The position numbers were made by a program, and so were the translations under genes. A stretch of 64,000 nt of DNA from Sanderia malayensis (taxonomy: Eukaryota; Cnidaria; Scyphozoa; Semaeostomeae; Pelagiidae), in contig RQOL01000139.1 in NCBI GenBank assembly GCA_013076295.1, positions 1,550,001 to 1,614,000 on the forward strand. The letters are read 5' to 3'. The first letter of the stretch is position 1, and each line of letters opens with the position of its first letter. This document shows, one piece after another, positions 20,762 through 31,214 of this stretch. The notes under the pieces were generated by a model. It had not been told where the DNA came from and made no database searches. It was given only the letters and a program-made list of their open reading frames with translations.

Positions 20762-22726
20762 TCATTGAATCCCAAAATATTCTTGTCCAAAGCAAATGTC
20801 ATACATATTAAATAAGTCATCAGCTTCAGGAAGAGTATGTGCAACTGTGGGCCTTGGTAGAGTGAGTATGTTACTGCAGGTATGTGAAGTTGGTAAAAAA
20901 TTTGCAATTGTTTTATATGTTTTGTTCCCATCGCTAGAGTCAGCTTGGAAATCCTCTACACGCTGTTCTTGTGGAATAACAAATTCCAAGCTTGGACCTA
21001 GCTCAAAACCAAGCACAGGCTCTTCACTAGCTCCTGTAGCAAATTGCAGGATATGGCCTAAAGTAATTGTGGTTTTACCAGAAACTCTTCTGTTTGCTGC
21101 CACTTCCCTCAGGTATCTCACATACAAGTGATAAACAGCCTTTTCTTTCTGAAATGCGTTAGATCCCTCTTCTGAAAACTTTGGCTTGAAAAGCTGTAGT
21201 AATTTCTGCACTGTTAAATTGTCACTGTTTCCAGAAGTTCTCATAAGGTGTAACAACTGAGGAAACTTCTTCAAGGCTGAGCACATTCCTAGAGTTTCAA
21301 GACCATTTTGGATTTCTTCAACACACTGATTTGAAGGTGAGATTGCTACCAATTCTTGCAGCATTGCTTCGCTGAGAAAAGAAGGAATTTGGCCATTCTG
21401 CAACAGAGCAATTGCAAAAATTTGCCCCACATAGAAGTAATCTTTTGAAAGAAGATGTCGCAAATCATGGTCAAAATACTTTGCTTTTATTTCCCTGTTA
21501 AGCAAGCGTATCCACTCCTTCCTTGGACCACCTAAATCTGTTGAGTCTTCTCCCATGAAATCCACCTGAAATGTCAATCTTGGGTTGGAAATGAACTGCA
21601 GTTCATCAAATGTTGTCTGTATGATGTTTTCCCTGTCAACTGTTATGTAATTCGTTTCCCCTAAAATCTCAGTGTCTACAGAGGAAATTTCAAGTGCACG
21701 ACCAGTGACAATTTTTTGCTGCAAGTATTTCAAGATCTCAACTGGATCCATTAGATTTGTTGGTACACTTTTTAAAATCTCAACAAAAAATGGTTTTTCA
21801 GCACTCACATCACCAACACCAACTGGATTAGTATTGAAAGGATAAGAAGGATCCTCACTTGAATCATCATTTGCTTGTCTGCTGTGTTCATGACTACTTA
21901 CAGTTTCTTCAAACTGCTCAAATGCTGGTACATCCAAAATATCATCTGGTATTGGTTCATGTAACAGTTGGATATAAATGTAAGAGCTTGGTGCTAATGA
22001 TTTCAGCAGCAGCTTTGCATCAATCTTTTTCCCTTGTGGAATGTTTGGGGGAACAAGGCTTCCATGACAGTTCTTCATAATTTGGAATTTAATTCCCTTG
22101 TACTCATCTGGCAAAATGGTTTCGAGTTCCTTGAACAACACCTCCTGTTCCCAGGATCTGTTTACATCAAAACCAGTAATAATACGCCCATCTAGCTCAA
22201 GTTGTGACTTCTCTGTTCTGGACGGCAATGTTACTTCCCCAGCTTTTAGTATCATAACATCTCTGGTTGCAGTGCCAGAAGAAAATGGCCTACCCAGTGC
22301 TGAAGCCCCTCCTCTTGAAGCTCTTCCTCCTGTTGTTAGAGGCCTACTTGGTCTGTGCCTTGTTGCAGCAGCACCAGCAGTGGGAAATCGCCTTCTTAGC
22401 TCAGTAACAGCATTGCTCGTGTTATTCTTATCATTTCTTGGGCTATATCGATTATATGGGTGATAGCGATTGCTGCTATTTGTTAGTACTGAGGCTTCTT
22501 GGTGCTGACTTTGTTCAGGCCTAAACGTATCAGCTGCGGATGTAGTTGGCCTAGGCCTGCTACTACTGCTAATTGTACTGCCACCACCTCCTGCTTCAGA
22601 CATATGTGTACTTCTTAAATTGCCACTTGTTGCTGATGAACTTGTTTCAATAATTTGAATTAGCTGACTAATATTCTGCATCGCTTGCTGGGCAATTTGC
22701 CTGACATGGGCTTCATCGCCAGCCAT
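20762..22726 (-). CDS. HECT-domain E3 ubiquitin ligase carried by the transposon
   Basis: This is an uninterrupted 654-residue protein. Residues 1-150 are low-complexity, rich in Ser, Gly and Arg and probably disordered. About 155-260 form an ordered region that may be ubiquitin- or PB1-like (inference). About 361-654 match the HECT domain: N-lobe start ITVDRENI, the conserved DLGGPRKEW, YYVGQ-like FYVGQIFAIAL near 431-441, C-lobe FATGASEEP near 562-570, and the catalytic loop LPTSHTCSNILTLP with Cys617. HECT ligases take ubiquitin from an E2 onto this cysteine, then pass it to substrate. The C-lobe tail beyond the active site is longer than usual. The start codon lies 59 bp inside the right TIR. 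The ligase resembles animal proteins annotated as G2/M-phase E3 ligase-like, many of which may be transposon genes. Its target is unknown. Confidence 0.92.
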   Translation of the reverse strand: MAGDEAHVRQIAQQAMQNISQLIQIIETSSSATSGNLRSTHMSEAGGGGSTISSSSRPRPTTSAADTFRPEQSQHQEASVLTNSSNRYHPYNRYSPRNDKNNTSNAVTELRRRFPTAGAAATRHRPSRPLTTGGRASRGGASALGRPFSSGTATRDVMILKAGEVTLPSRTEKSQLELDGRIITGFDVNRSWEQEVLFKELETILPDEYKGIKFQIMKNCHGSLVPPNIPQGKKIDAKLLLKSLAPSSYIYIQLLHEPIPDDILDVPAFEQFEETVSSHEHSRQANDDSSEDPSYPFNTNPVGVGDVSAEKPFFVEILKSVPTNLMDPVEILKYLQQKIVTGRALEISSVDTEILGETNYITVDRENIIQTTFDELQFISNPRLTFQVDFMGEDSTDLGGPRKEWIRLLNREIKAKYFDHDLRHLLSKDYFYVGQIFAIALLQNGQIPSFLSEAMLQELVAISPSNQCVEEIQNGLETLGMCSALKKFPQLLHLMRTSGNSDNLTVQKLLQLFKPKFSEEGSNAFQKEKAVYHLYVRYLREVAANRRVSGKTTITLGHILQFATGASEEPVLGFELGPSLEFVIPQEQRVEDFQADSSDGNKTYKTIANFLPTSHTCSNILTLPRPTVAHTLPEADDLFNMYDICFGQEYFGIQ

Positions 22727-22785
22727 TGCTAAACATGTGCCTCATGCAACTGTTGGCGCGCGCCAATTTCCTACTACATTGCATC

Positions 22786-23102
22786 TTGGGATACTAAAGA
22801 ATTAATTCGAAAGTGGACATTTAATTAATTTAAGAATACATATTTAATTAAACAATACGATCTACCAATAATAAATTATAATTAGAGTACATTTAATTAA
22901 ATGTTAAAGTAAATACTCAATTAATTGATGCATATATATTTTAATAATGATGCTTTGTTATTAATTAAAGAAAATCTAAAGATAATTAATTGCATTGCCA
23001 AGAATGAATACTGAAATGATATTTATTAATTCTGTATGACAAAATTTAACACAATTATACTTTTATTAATAGGGGACACTTTTGAACCATTCGGGCCCCC
23101 AT
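22786..23102. repeat. Right terminal inverted repeat
   Basis: 317 bp, reverse complement of 18504-18814 with a few substitutions and small indels. It ends ccattcgggcccccat. The palindrome ggcgcgcgcc lies just inside it at 22755. Confidence 0.92.
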
Positions 23103-23110
23103 AAATTTCT
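23103..23110. repeat. Target-site duplication, right
   Basis: AAATTTCT, identical to 18496-18503. Confidence 0.9.
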
Positions 23111-24813
23111 AGTACCATGCTTCAGATACCACATTTTTTTCTCGTACATATTGTCAGAACTTTACATTTTTTCAAACTGCGTTCATTCTTTTTAATAAAT
23201 TTCCCTTAAATGTATGGACTAGTAATGCCCAAAACATGGGGAAGATTATATTGTACGCAAATTTATGCGATTGTTTGTTTATTTGACTTTAGTTTCTTGA
23301 AAGGAGACCAAAACTCACTCATCTATGTCACATGAAATTGAACATTTAGATTCTGTTGAGAAACATTTGGGGCAGCAAGGCATTGTGTGGAGCCACATAG
23401 ATTCTTATCATTGTCCTAGACATTGAAAAGACATTGAAAAAACTAAAAAAGAAGTGCCTAAAGACTATCCCTTTGGCCAAGTTAATACTTTCTACAAAAT
23501 ACATAACTAGCTTCAAAAAGCACAGTTTCTGTACGAAATTTCTAGTGTTGTCACATGGGATATATTTACCGGCCATGCAAATATTCTTACTTGGAGATAA
23601 AATTCTACTTGTCACTTATTGTGCTATTGAAAAGCACCAATGTCGTTGGGTAACATATCTTACAATGCCATAAAAAGATTACATTTAAGCTCTTTGACTC
23701 TGATCTTTTGAATGGCTAACTCTACCTTCACATTATTACAAATAAGCTCTTTCTAATATGATTGATGTAGTCTTCTATAAAGGTGAAAATAAAATAATTT
23801 GTCAGTAAAACAATAAAATAATTTTTGGTCTGCAGAATTTAAAATTGTCTTCTGAATTATCGAAATAAATTTATTCTCCTAGTATTTACCTCTTCATTTT
23901 TAAGGTCAAAAATCATTAATTCTCCTGTATTTGAAAAATTATTATTGGAAAATTTTAAATTCTCCTGACCAAAAGCCATATCTTCAAGCAGAATTATATC
24001 TGTATGTCTTCATGTTACCATCAAGCATAGCCGCATGATGTGAGCTCTTCCACGGAGGATAATCAATTGCTGGTATGTTTCTTAGGAAGTCAAGTTCATA
24101 TTGAATGTATTTGTATTCTTTGAAGGCATTAGAAAATGCATCTATCTGAATATGTCCATAAAAATAAAATTTGTGATTTGATGGAGTAAATTCTCGTTTT
24201 TGCAAACACATTTGCACACATAATCTTTAGATGCATACAAATACACATTTTTGAAGGTTACACATTCACTTAAAAATGGAAACAAATATCTCATTATCAA
24301 CCATTATCAACGGAAATGTCCCTCAGGTTACCCAAGAATCTATGCTCAGAAGAACCAGGCATTCCCACCTGGAAACTCCTCCAGCAATGAAACAAATCCT
24401 CCTCAAATAAATATCGAACATTACCCGCAGTTCCAGGCCAATATCTTGATTTAATAAAACTTGTTACATTCGAAACATATCCACAATTTCACAACAGCCC
24501 CTACACTTAATGCTAAAGCTTGTTCAATCAAAACACCCTGTGAAAAAAAGAGATATGTTTAAAAGTTTGTTTTAAACAAAAAAACATCATCATCAACTGC
24601 AATAGTATATTAAAAGAAATTGTACTACCAGCACTTCAAACAGCTATAAAATTTAATAACAATGAGAAAATGTGACATACCAAGGTAGGTTACAATAACG
24701 CAAGATTGTTTATTTGGAATCTTTCTCCCGTTTTGATGTTTGGCCACAATTGCTGCATATTTTCGGAATATCCAGGTCAGGAAAGCTATCTAAAAGTAGA
24801 TGGATACGCAGCC
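23111..24813. other. No gene seen
   Basis: This is AT-rich sequence with only short, unsupported frames. No repeat shared with the rest of the window was noticed. Confidence 0.45.
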
Positions 24814-25024
24814 TGCATGCAGACTCAACACTAAAGTCTCACACTAAAGTACAAAATTGAATTGAATTCCATGTTCATCCTCTTGTTGAGTCAGCCAAAC
24901 GACAAGCATTATCTTGTTTTGTTGACCTCGCAATCCATGGAAAACTGTGGAACACCTGTGATTGCTCGGCGCTTGTTTCCATGTCGCTTTTTGTGTTAAT
25001 TTATTTGTGCTTCTGGTGTGGTCA

Positions 25025-25505
25025 AAATGGCGGCCGATCAAGACGGGGAACAGAAGTTCTAAATTTTTCTTCTTGTTGTGTTGATAACCAGCCAAAAAAG
25101 ATTGCAACTGCTGTTCCCGTGAAGGTAAAATCAATCAAAATCAAGATCAAGCTTTTTCTTAAAGAAATTGACAAGGAATGTTGCAATATTTGCGTTAAAG
25201 GCTCTAAAGGCAAGAAAGGACAACCTTTGCCAACTCCTGCTGGTAGTGTTCTTCGGAAAACTGGGAAAGACGACATTCTCAATTTCAGTTTTGAAAGCAT
25301 AAAAGATGAATTGTTGCAGAAGTGCCCCCTTCTTTACAACGTTTTCAAAGTTGTTGCTTTAAGCCGTGCCAAGAGTCCATCCAGCAATGCACACCTTGTA
25401 TCAACAGTTTGTATGGCAGCTTCAGTCTGTTTGAAGAACATATCACTAAAGATGACTTCTCTGCAGCTTCTCATCAGCATAATCATGCAACATTCTGGAT
25501 TTATG
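25025..25505 (+). pseudogene. Unrecognised transposon protein, truncated
   Basis: After the TIR-encoded start (MAADQDGEQ) the first frame stops within a dozen codons. A second frame is open from upstream to a likely donor (ATG|GTTAGT) near 25505. It encodes a Lys-rich stretch, a CCNICVKG motif, then MAASVCLKN and LQLLISIIMQHSGFM. This N-terminal block resembles uncharacterised proteins repeated in cnidarian-type genomes (from memory). The expected downstream core is missing. It is probably the transposase N-terminus of the element at 24814-26358. Confidence 0.5.
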
Positions 25506-25833
25506 GTTAGTAAAATAAAACTATTTTATCTGCAAGTCTGTCAGATAGAAGCCTGGGCTGGGGTGCATTTAGTATAACTGAAGGGTAGGGGTGTGCTGCC
25601 GTAACATCAAAGAAGGGACCCATTTTGCATTTCGCAACCTTATTTTGTAATAAAGATGAAGTAGTGTATTCAAAAGATTTTTTAAAAAGAAATTTTGGCA
25701 ACTAAGCTGAAGGGCAAAATAATTCATACACTATGCTGTAAACACCATCAGCTATGTCTTCAAGAACTTCCTCAGTTTGGCCTTGATAAATGGCTGCTGC
25801 AGACAGTCCTGTCTTGCTATTTACAAAGCCAAC

Positions 25834-26136
25834 TTAATCATGCATTAATGAGAGTAAAGGCGTTATTACAAGGATGTTGCTGGTTCCTATTACATTTTCA
25901 GTGAGCATGTCTGCCACCAGAGGCATGGTTTGAAAGACAAGAGACTTTCCATGGCCTGTTGGTGCACTATAATAAATATTCTTCTTTCCTTTAAAATAGG
26001 AACGTAATGCCTTTTCCTGGTCTGGTTTAATCATATCCACATCATCAAAATCATTATAAAACAAGGTTAAAGCATCTTTGAATTTCTCTTCAGTCCAAGT
26101 GTAGCTCACTTCACTGTTGTCTTCATCGGCCGCCAT
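25834..26136 (-). pseudogene. RecQ/DEAD-like helicase N-terminal fragment
   Basis: 100 codons from the TIR-encoded ATG. Residues ~40-75 show the superfamily 2 helicase opening: Q-motif-like PDQEKALRSYF, Walker A with APTGHGKS, then motif Ia-like VITPLLSLMHD. The spacing and the LVFQTMPL phrase are closest to RecQ-type helicases. The remaining motifs, including DEAH and the second RecA domain, are absent through internal deletion. In an intact relative the enzyme would unwind DNA during transposition. Confidence 0.7.
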
Positions 26137-26519
26137 TTTGACCGCAGAACAAGCACAAATAAATTAACGCAAAAAGTGTGTCGCAATGGAAAAGAGCGTC
26201 AACCAATCACAGGTGTTCCACAGTTTTCCATGGATTGTGACGCCAACACAACAAGATAATGCTTGCTGTTTTGCAGACTCAACACGAGGATTAACATGGA
26301 ATTCAATTCAATTTTTTACTTCAGTGTGAGACTTTAGTATTGAGTCTCCATGCATGCAAATTGATACGTCAACAAAATTATTCACAATTATGAAAAACTA
26401 ACAACATAGCATACTGCTGGTTTATTAATTTCAGTATTAGCGAAAAAGATTTGCAACTTTCAATATATTTTACCAATGTCGACAATTAAGCCAGTTTCTG
26501 AAATCCCTTGATTACACCC

Positions 26520-26595
26520 ATGCTGGTTACGATCGCCCCAGTATAGGTTGCTCCAGTATAGGTTCTCGCAGCCCCAGTACAGGTTGCAGATGATG
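26520..26595. repeat. Short tandem repeat, ccccagtataggttg
   Basis: Three imperfect units (ccagtataggttg, ccagtataggttc, ccagtacaggttg). Confidence 0.6.
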
Positions 26596-27174
26596 TAATG
26601 TAGTATCACATGGTCAAGGCAGGAAATGGAGGTACGTGTTTACCGAAGTCAACCGGCACCATACCCAGCCACACAGCACAGAACACTACAGCCCCGTTAA
26701 GGCACGAAGATCAAAGTTTGTTATGTTTTGAATATGGGTTAGTAATGCCATATTCATTTTTTGTCAGTTGAAATCATTTCCACTGTGTTGCGTCGTATTA
26801 CTGCTACTTTCCACTTTATTTCTTTTGTTCATGCAAACAAAAAAGCCTTCAATTTAGGCCTCCGATCGATCCGAGAAAAGCAAAATCTCGCATTTTTTCA
26901 TGAAAGTTTTAGGCCTATATTAACCCGTTCTACCTTGCGCAAGCCAGAGTTTTGCAAACAAGAGTTGTGCTGGTACACTGAATTCTTCAAAAAACTCAAG
27001 TTTTTACAAATATTCATATTTTATGATTTCATATTTTACTAATATACAGTCATGCAAGAGTTTCAGTAACTTTCCACACATTTCATACCATTAGTTCCTA
27101 ATGTATTATTACAGGTAATACTCGACATTGCAATGTTTTCACTTAAATGATGGGAGTATGTATATGTTCTCATG

Positions 27175-27375
27175 GAAGTATAGGATTTAATAATCCCACA
27201 AGAGTATGGGTTCTAGATATCCCGCAAGAGTGTAGGTTTTAATAATCCCGCAAGAGTATAGGTTCTCACAGCTAGCAAGAATATGGGTTATAAGCAAGAG
27301 TATAGGTTCTAATAATCCCGCAAGAGAATAGTTTTTCACAGCCTGCAAGAGAATAGGTTGTCTAGTTCTAATCAT
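27175..27375. repeat. Tandem ~30-bp repeat, aatcccgcaagagtataggtt
   Basis: About seven imperfect units containing caagagtataggttctaataat. Related single units continue thinly to about 27730. The 26600-28000 interval holds no supported gene. Confidence 0.7.
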
Positions 27376-28008
27376 TGTTGTCTAACAGTATAATACAAGA
27401 GTGTTATATAATACATACCACACACTTATAAATTCTGAAATAGTATTACAATTAACAACTCAAATTTTATGGCTACTAAATTAACAAAAAGAGTACAGTA
27501 TGAGCTAGTAAGAGTATACAAGTCACAATCATTCTCCAAGAGTACATGTTCTAATCATCATCTAACAGTAATGCAAAAGATTATTTATTATTTTACATAC
27601 TGCAACAGCATTCAAAAATGTTTGTAAAGTAAACAATATCAATTGCAAACATTTTGTTTATCTACCTTCATAACAAGTGTATGGGCTGGCAATAGTATTG
27701 GTTTTGACGTTCGTGAAAAAGTATTGGGTCTAACAGCAATGCGGGAGTATATCTATACATGGTAAAGCAATTATCTATATACTAATACTTTGTGACAGCA
27801 ATGTTTTTTAAACTTTACTTCTTCCAAAATTTATTCTGATTTCCCTAAACTTTAATCTAAAAACATTTTCAAAATCTTCTTAGAGACATACAGTCCTAAT
27901 TCGACTCCTTGGCGTCCTATTGGTATGTCAAATTTTTTATAAATATATTCACTAACTACGCACACGTAAAGCATAATTATAAACGTAACTCATAATTTTT
28001 GCATGATA

Positions 28009-29760
28009 TCATTTGGGTTGCCGAATCCGGCATCCTACAGGTACAATATAGCACAACTGGTAATTCGTACTTATATCCCTTGTGGTGCCTGGGCTACTCA
28101 TGGTTTCTTTCAATATTTTAAATGTATTAGCACTCAGATCATTGACAAGTGTCCGCTGCAAAGATTTATAATTGAATTTCATACTTTGTGGACCTAAGCC
28201 CTTAGCAAGTTTAATAGCAAGGATTATTGCAGCTATCCCGCGATCATTGTCTTTTTTAACCTGTTCTACGTCAGCAAATTGGATTGTTAGATTATCTGTA
28301 TTATCAGCAGCATACACTTCTAAGGCAACATTATAAGGTACTTCCCTTGTCTTATGTTTATAATGCAGTCTTATTGTCCTATCTTATAATGTGACATGAC
28401 CCTTGTTAGAAAATACATTGAACAGTAGCCCCCATTACCATCAGGACTATTTACATTACCCCTAGAAGTTATGTCATGAGAACCAGCATCAAAGTTTTTC
28501 AAATTACCCCCAGTAGTTACGTCATGAGAATCAGCATCAGGACTATTTACATTACCCCCAGAACTTAGGTCATGAGAATCAGCATCAAAATTAATCACAT
28601 TACCCCCAGAAGTTACGTTATGAGAACAAGCATCAAAATTATTCACATTATCCCCAGAAGCTACGTCATGAGAAACATCATCACTTTTGACAGATTGTTC
28701 AGTTCTATCATTCGATTTAATGGGACCTGTGTTTAGTTATTTGCACCACTCGTAAATATTAGTCTACCCAAACACTCCAGACTCAGAGGCATGTCTGTTG
28801 AATCTCGAAATAAATTTATTCTCCTTGTATTTGCCGCTTCATTTTTAAGGTCAATGATACGTGGAAATATAAAGACATGCATTGCTGGCTTGTTGCCGGC
28901 ATTGGATGGAAATACAAATACATGCATTTCGATGTTTTCTTTTATCCCCAACAATGTCAAAACCTTTGCCTTGTATGTAATCCTGTGTGGGGGAGATAAT
29001 GGCTGTATTGGTGACATGTCATCTCGCTTGGTATAAAAGCTGTAGGGACCATATTGCAGGAAATTTGGACGTATTTCTGGGGCTCTGTATAGGATAGTTT
29101 TTTCATGTTTTGCATGTACTCGATCATTCTCGGCAAAGCTGTCTGAGAGTCTGGTGGATAATTGGCAAACAAATTATCTGTAATGTTTTCAAATGAAATA
29201 TCTACTCCGGGGTCATCCAAGACAGCAATGTCTTCCGTTTGTTGGTCACCCGGGTTCTTAATCTTACCCAATTGATGTAAAGAGCACAAGCACATGGCTT
29301 TCTGTAGAGACAGCGATATTTCCGTGCTCCACATCTGCAATCAAGACTTCCTGCTAGCTTATTATATGTTACAATGTATCTAGAGGACCGGTATGTTCAT
29401 GTAATTGCCATCATAAATGGAGCAATGTATATGTTTATTATTGTCCCATTCAACCATTGCAGGTTTAGAGAAAGAATCAGCCTCACATTTTTTGTTCAGG
29501 CATTTATTGATTGTTTCATTTTATAATACTTTGTGCTTTCGATCGGATGACATCTGTAATTGATCTAGTTGATCATCTGTAAGATTATCATTTTTCGGAA
29601 AGTATGCATTATTTGCTTTCAAAGGGTGAGCACATTCCCTAGCTTGCATACCAGACCTTGCAGCAATTAGCATCTCCTCGCGGCAAGTGACAACTCCATA
29701 TTCCATCTTATTACTGCCATCAGCATTTCTGATTTTCGATATATGTGGCATGGATAGTTA
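28009..29760 (-). pseudogene. Decayed gene with Ulp1/C48-like protease C-terminus
   Basis: Several minus-strand frames appear to belong to one broken gene. The 5' portion (29751-29521 and 29340-28957) is unrecognised. The middle carries a 16-residue repeat encoded at 28408-28680. The 3' end at 28317-28009 resembles the last part of Ulp1-type cysteine proteases. There, NDRGIAAI occupies the place of the usual DCG-containing active-site segment, followed by LAKGLGP and a leucine-rich helix. The catalytic Cys would thus be Arg. Frame changes near 29000 and 28730 confirm decay. Ulp1-like genes are common cargo of animal transposons. The intact protein would cleave SUMO- or ubiquitin-like linkages. 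Confidence 0.45.
28408..28680 (-). repeat. 48-bp in-frame tandem repeat
   Basis: About five units of 48 bp, each translating on the minus strand to 16 residues of the form NFDADSHDxxSGGNVx. The alternation of NFDA and NSPDA forms hints at a 96-bp higher-order unit. The frame is kept across units, which suggests it was translated when the array formed. Confidence 0.75.
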
Positions 29761-30300
29761 ATGCCTCCCCTTTGCGATTTTCTAACCATGTTATGAAGGT
29801 AGATAAACAAAAGACAGTTACCTAAATAATTCTTATATTTTTTAAAATGTTAAAACATTCTCTTTTAAATGAGAGAGAATTTGCGTGGCTTTGAGTGAAA
29901 GAAATTATAATTATTGGCGTTTTAATTACTCCACTTCGCTAAATTTTCGTAAACATTTTTTAAGAGACCTCTTCGCAGTTTTCTTTTAATATTATTGTAA
30001 AACAATATGATATAGTTTAAATTAGGTTTTCATTTGAAAATTTATGAAATTTGAGTATATTTGTGCTAAAGAAATTCGCTATTGAAACCCGTTTGGTAGT
30101 CTTCCAATGTTATGTAAATTCTTTTGCTCAGGCCTAGGGCCACTTCTAGACGCCATTTTTCATCAGGCATTTCCATACTTATTGGAGCTAAGTGTAAAAT
30201 CATTTAAAAGCAATTTTGTCTTGATTTGTGAGGGACGTCATAATGACTCTCAGTTAGATAAACAGGTGATATGTTATGATGCCTACCATCAGTAAAATGG
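29761..30300. other. No gene seen
   Basis: This is AT-rich sequence without supported features. Confidence 0.45.
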
Positions 30301-30690
30301 TTAGCTATCTTCGATTGCACCCGCCTGTCTATCTATTATCAAGAATTATTGACTGATAGGGCATTCGCTTATGCTCATGCCTCTGCTTCCTCCTCTTGCA
30401 ACAGTTTGGCAGTTAGCAGAATAATTAATGGAATAATTCAAAAGAACCTTGAAAAATTGAAACCAAAAATAAATAACCTTGGTCTAATTAATAAACGGCA
30501 CTTTCCATTTGAAATTTAGCACAATAAATGGACAAACAAAAAAGCCTTTTTGAATACGTGGTTCGCCTTTTCGGCCCATTGTTTTGGGGTGTTCGACCTA
30601 TTGTTTCGGGTCGAATCTATTGTTTTTGGCAAGTAAAGTGCGTCATCGCGTGACTCCGTAGAATATATATATTAGAGTAATAGAAATAAT
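30300..30690 (+). repeat. Family A repeat copy
   Basis: The copy opens with gcctgtctatctattatcaa and attgactgatagggc, matching 3380-3660. It continues through ttcggcccattgttttg and ends at agaatatatatattagag, matching 4810-5095. This joins the two halves of the family into one ~380-bp unit. The 30700-31200 stretch after it has no recognised gene. Confidence 0.7.
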
Positions 30691-31214
30691 ACCATACGGT
30701 TTAGTAGTGATACAGGTGGAAATTTCTAAAACATCGGTTTTGCTAACGGAAATTAATTGTATCAAGATATCAACAATGGCATTCAAAATGCATCAGTGGT
30801 TCAGGCAGGATAAATCAAAAATAGGTACTTCAATTGCTTTCATACGAAGTCTATTAGAGGCAAAGGTAACTCTTGAAACTGGTTGTCAGTTAGATTGAAC
30901 ACAAGGAAATTTTGCTGATTTCATTGGCTTTGATAGAAAAACTGTAACTTCAACCGAATTGAGCAGTGCTGATATTAGTGGATCTGTGGACAATGTTGAT
31001 ATACATTCCAATCCCATTTATCATTTTATTTTGTCCTGTATTGATTCTAATATTCTATACTAACTTAGTGTTGGCTCTTGGTTGTCCTTTTCATGAAGAA
31101 GGAAGGAGGTTGCTTTTTAACAAGATAAATACTAATATTATCAGGAAATTAAGAATGTATATCACCGACTCCCTCAATTGACCAATCGAATTAAATAGTA
31201 TCACCATTCACATG

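Larger units (their letters stand above)
18504..23102. mobile_element. Intact integrase/HECT DNA transposon, 4.6 kb
   Basis: TIRs of 311 bp (18504-18814) and 317 bp (22786-23102) begin atgggggcccgaatggttca and are highly similar apart from small indels. The direct repeat AAATTTCT flanks both ends (18496-18503 and 23103-23110), an 8-bp target duplication. Inside are exactly two genes in convergent orientation: a D,D(35)E integrase-like transposase (18922-20457, plus) and a HECT-type ubiquitin ligase (20762-22726, minus). Both frames are full-length and uninterrupted and keep their catalytic residues, so the copy looks recent and may be active. The transposase core resembles the eukaryotic IS3-like group (Repbase name IS3EU, from memory, unverified). 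Two decayed relatives lie at 34.6-41 kb and 43.8-49.8 kb. Confidence 0.93.
24814..26358. mobile_element. Internally deleted TIR transposon with helicase fragment
   Basis: TIRs of about 230 bp pair 24814-25043 with 26123-26358. They share actaaagtctcacact, gaattgaattccatgtt and the inner end tcaaaatggcggccgat. Each TIR ends in a start codon, so the two convergent genes begin with nearly the same residues (MAADQD and MAADED). The plus gene is cut after ~180 residues and the minus gene after helicase motif I/Ia, so the middle is deleted. The outer boundary is ambiguous because tgcatgca occurs at both ends, possibly as target duplication. A RecQ-like helicase inside TIRs recalls Academ-type elements, but that is a guess. 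Confidence 0.75.

Noticed and set aside
21859..22463. Plus-strand frames antisense to the HECT gene
   Set aside because: Shadows of the long minus-strand coding sequence, with no independent support.
28371..28646. CRISPR-like or spacer-repeat array
   Set aside because: The 48-bp units are contiguous coding repeats without unique spacers in a eukaryotic setting.
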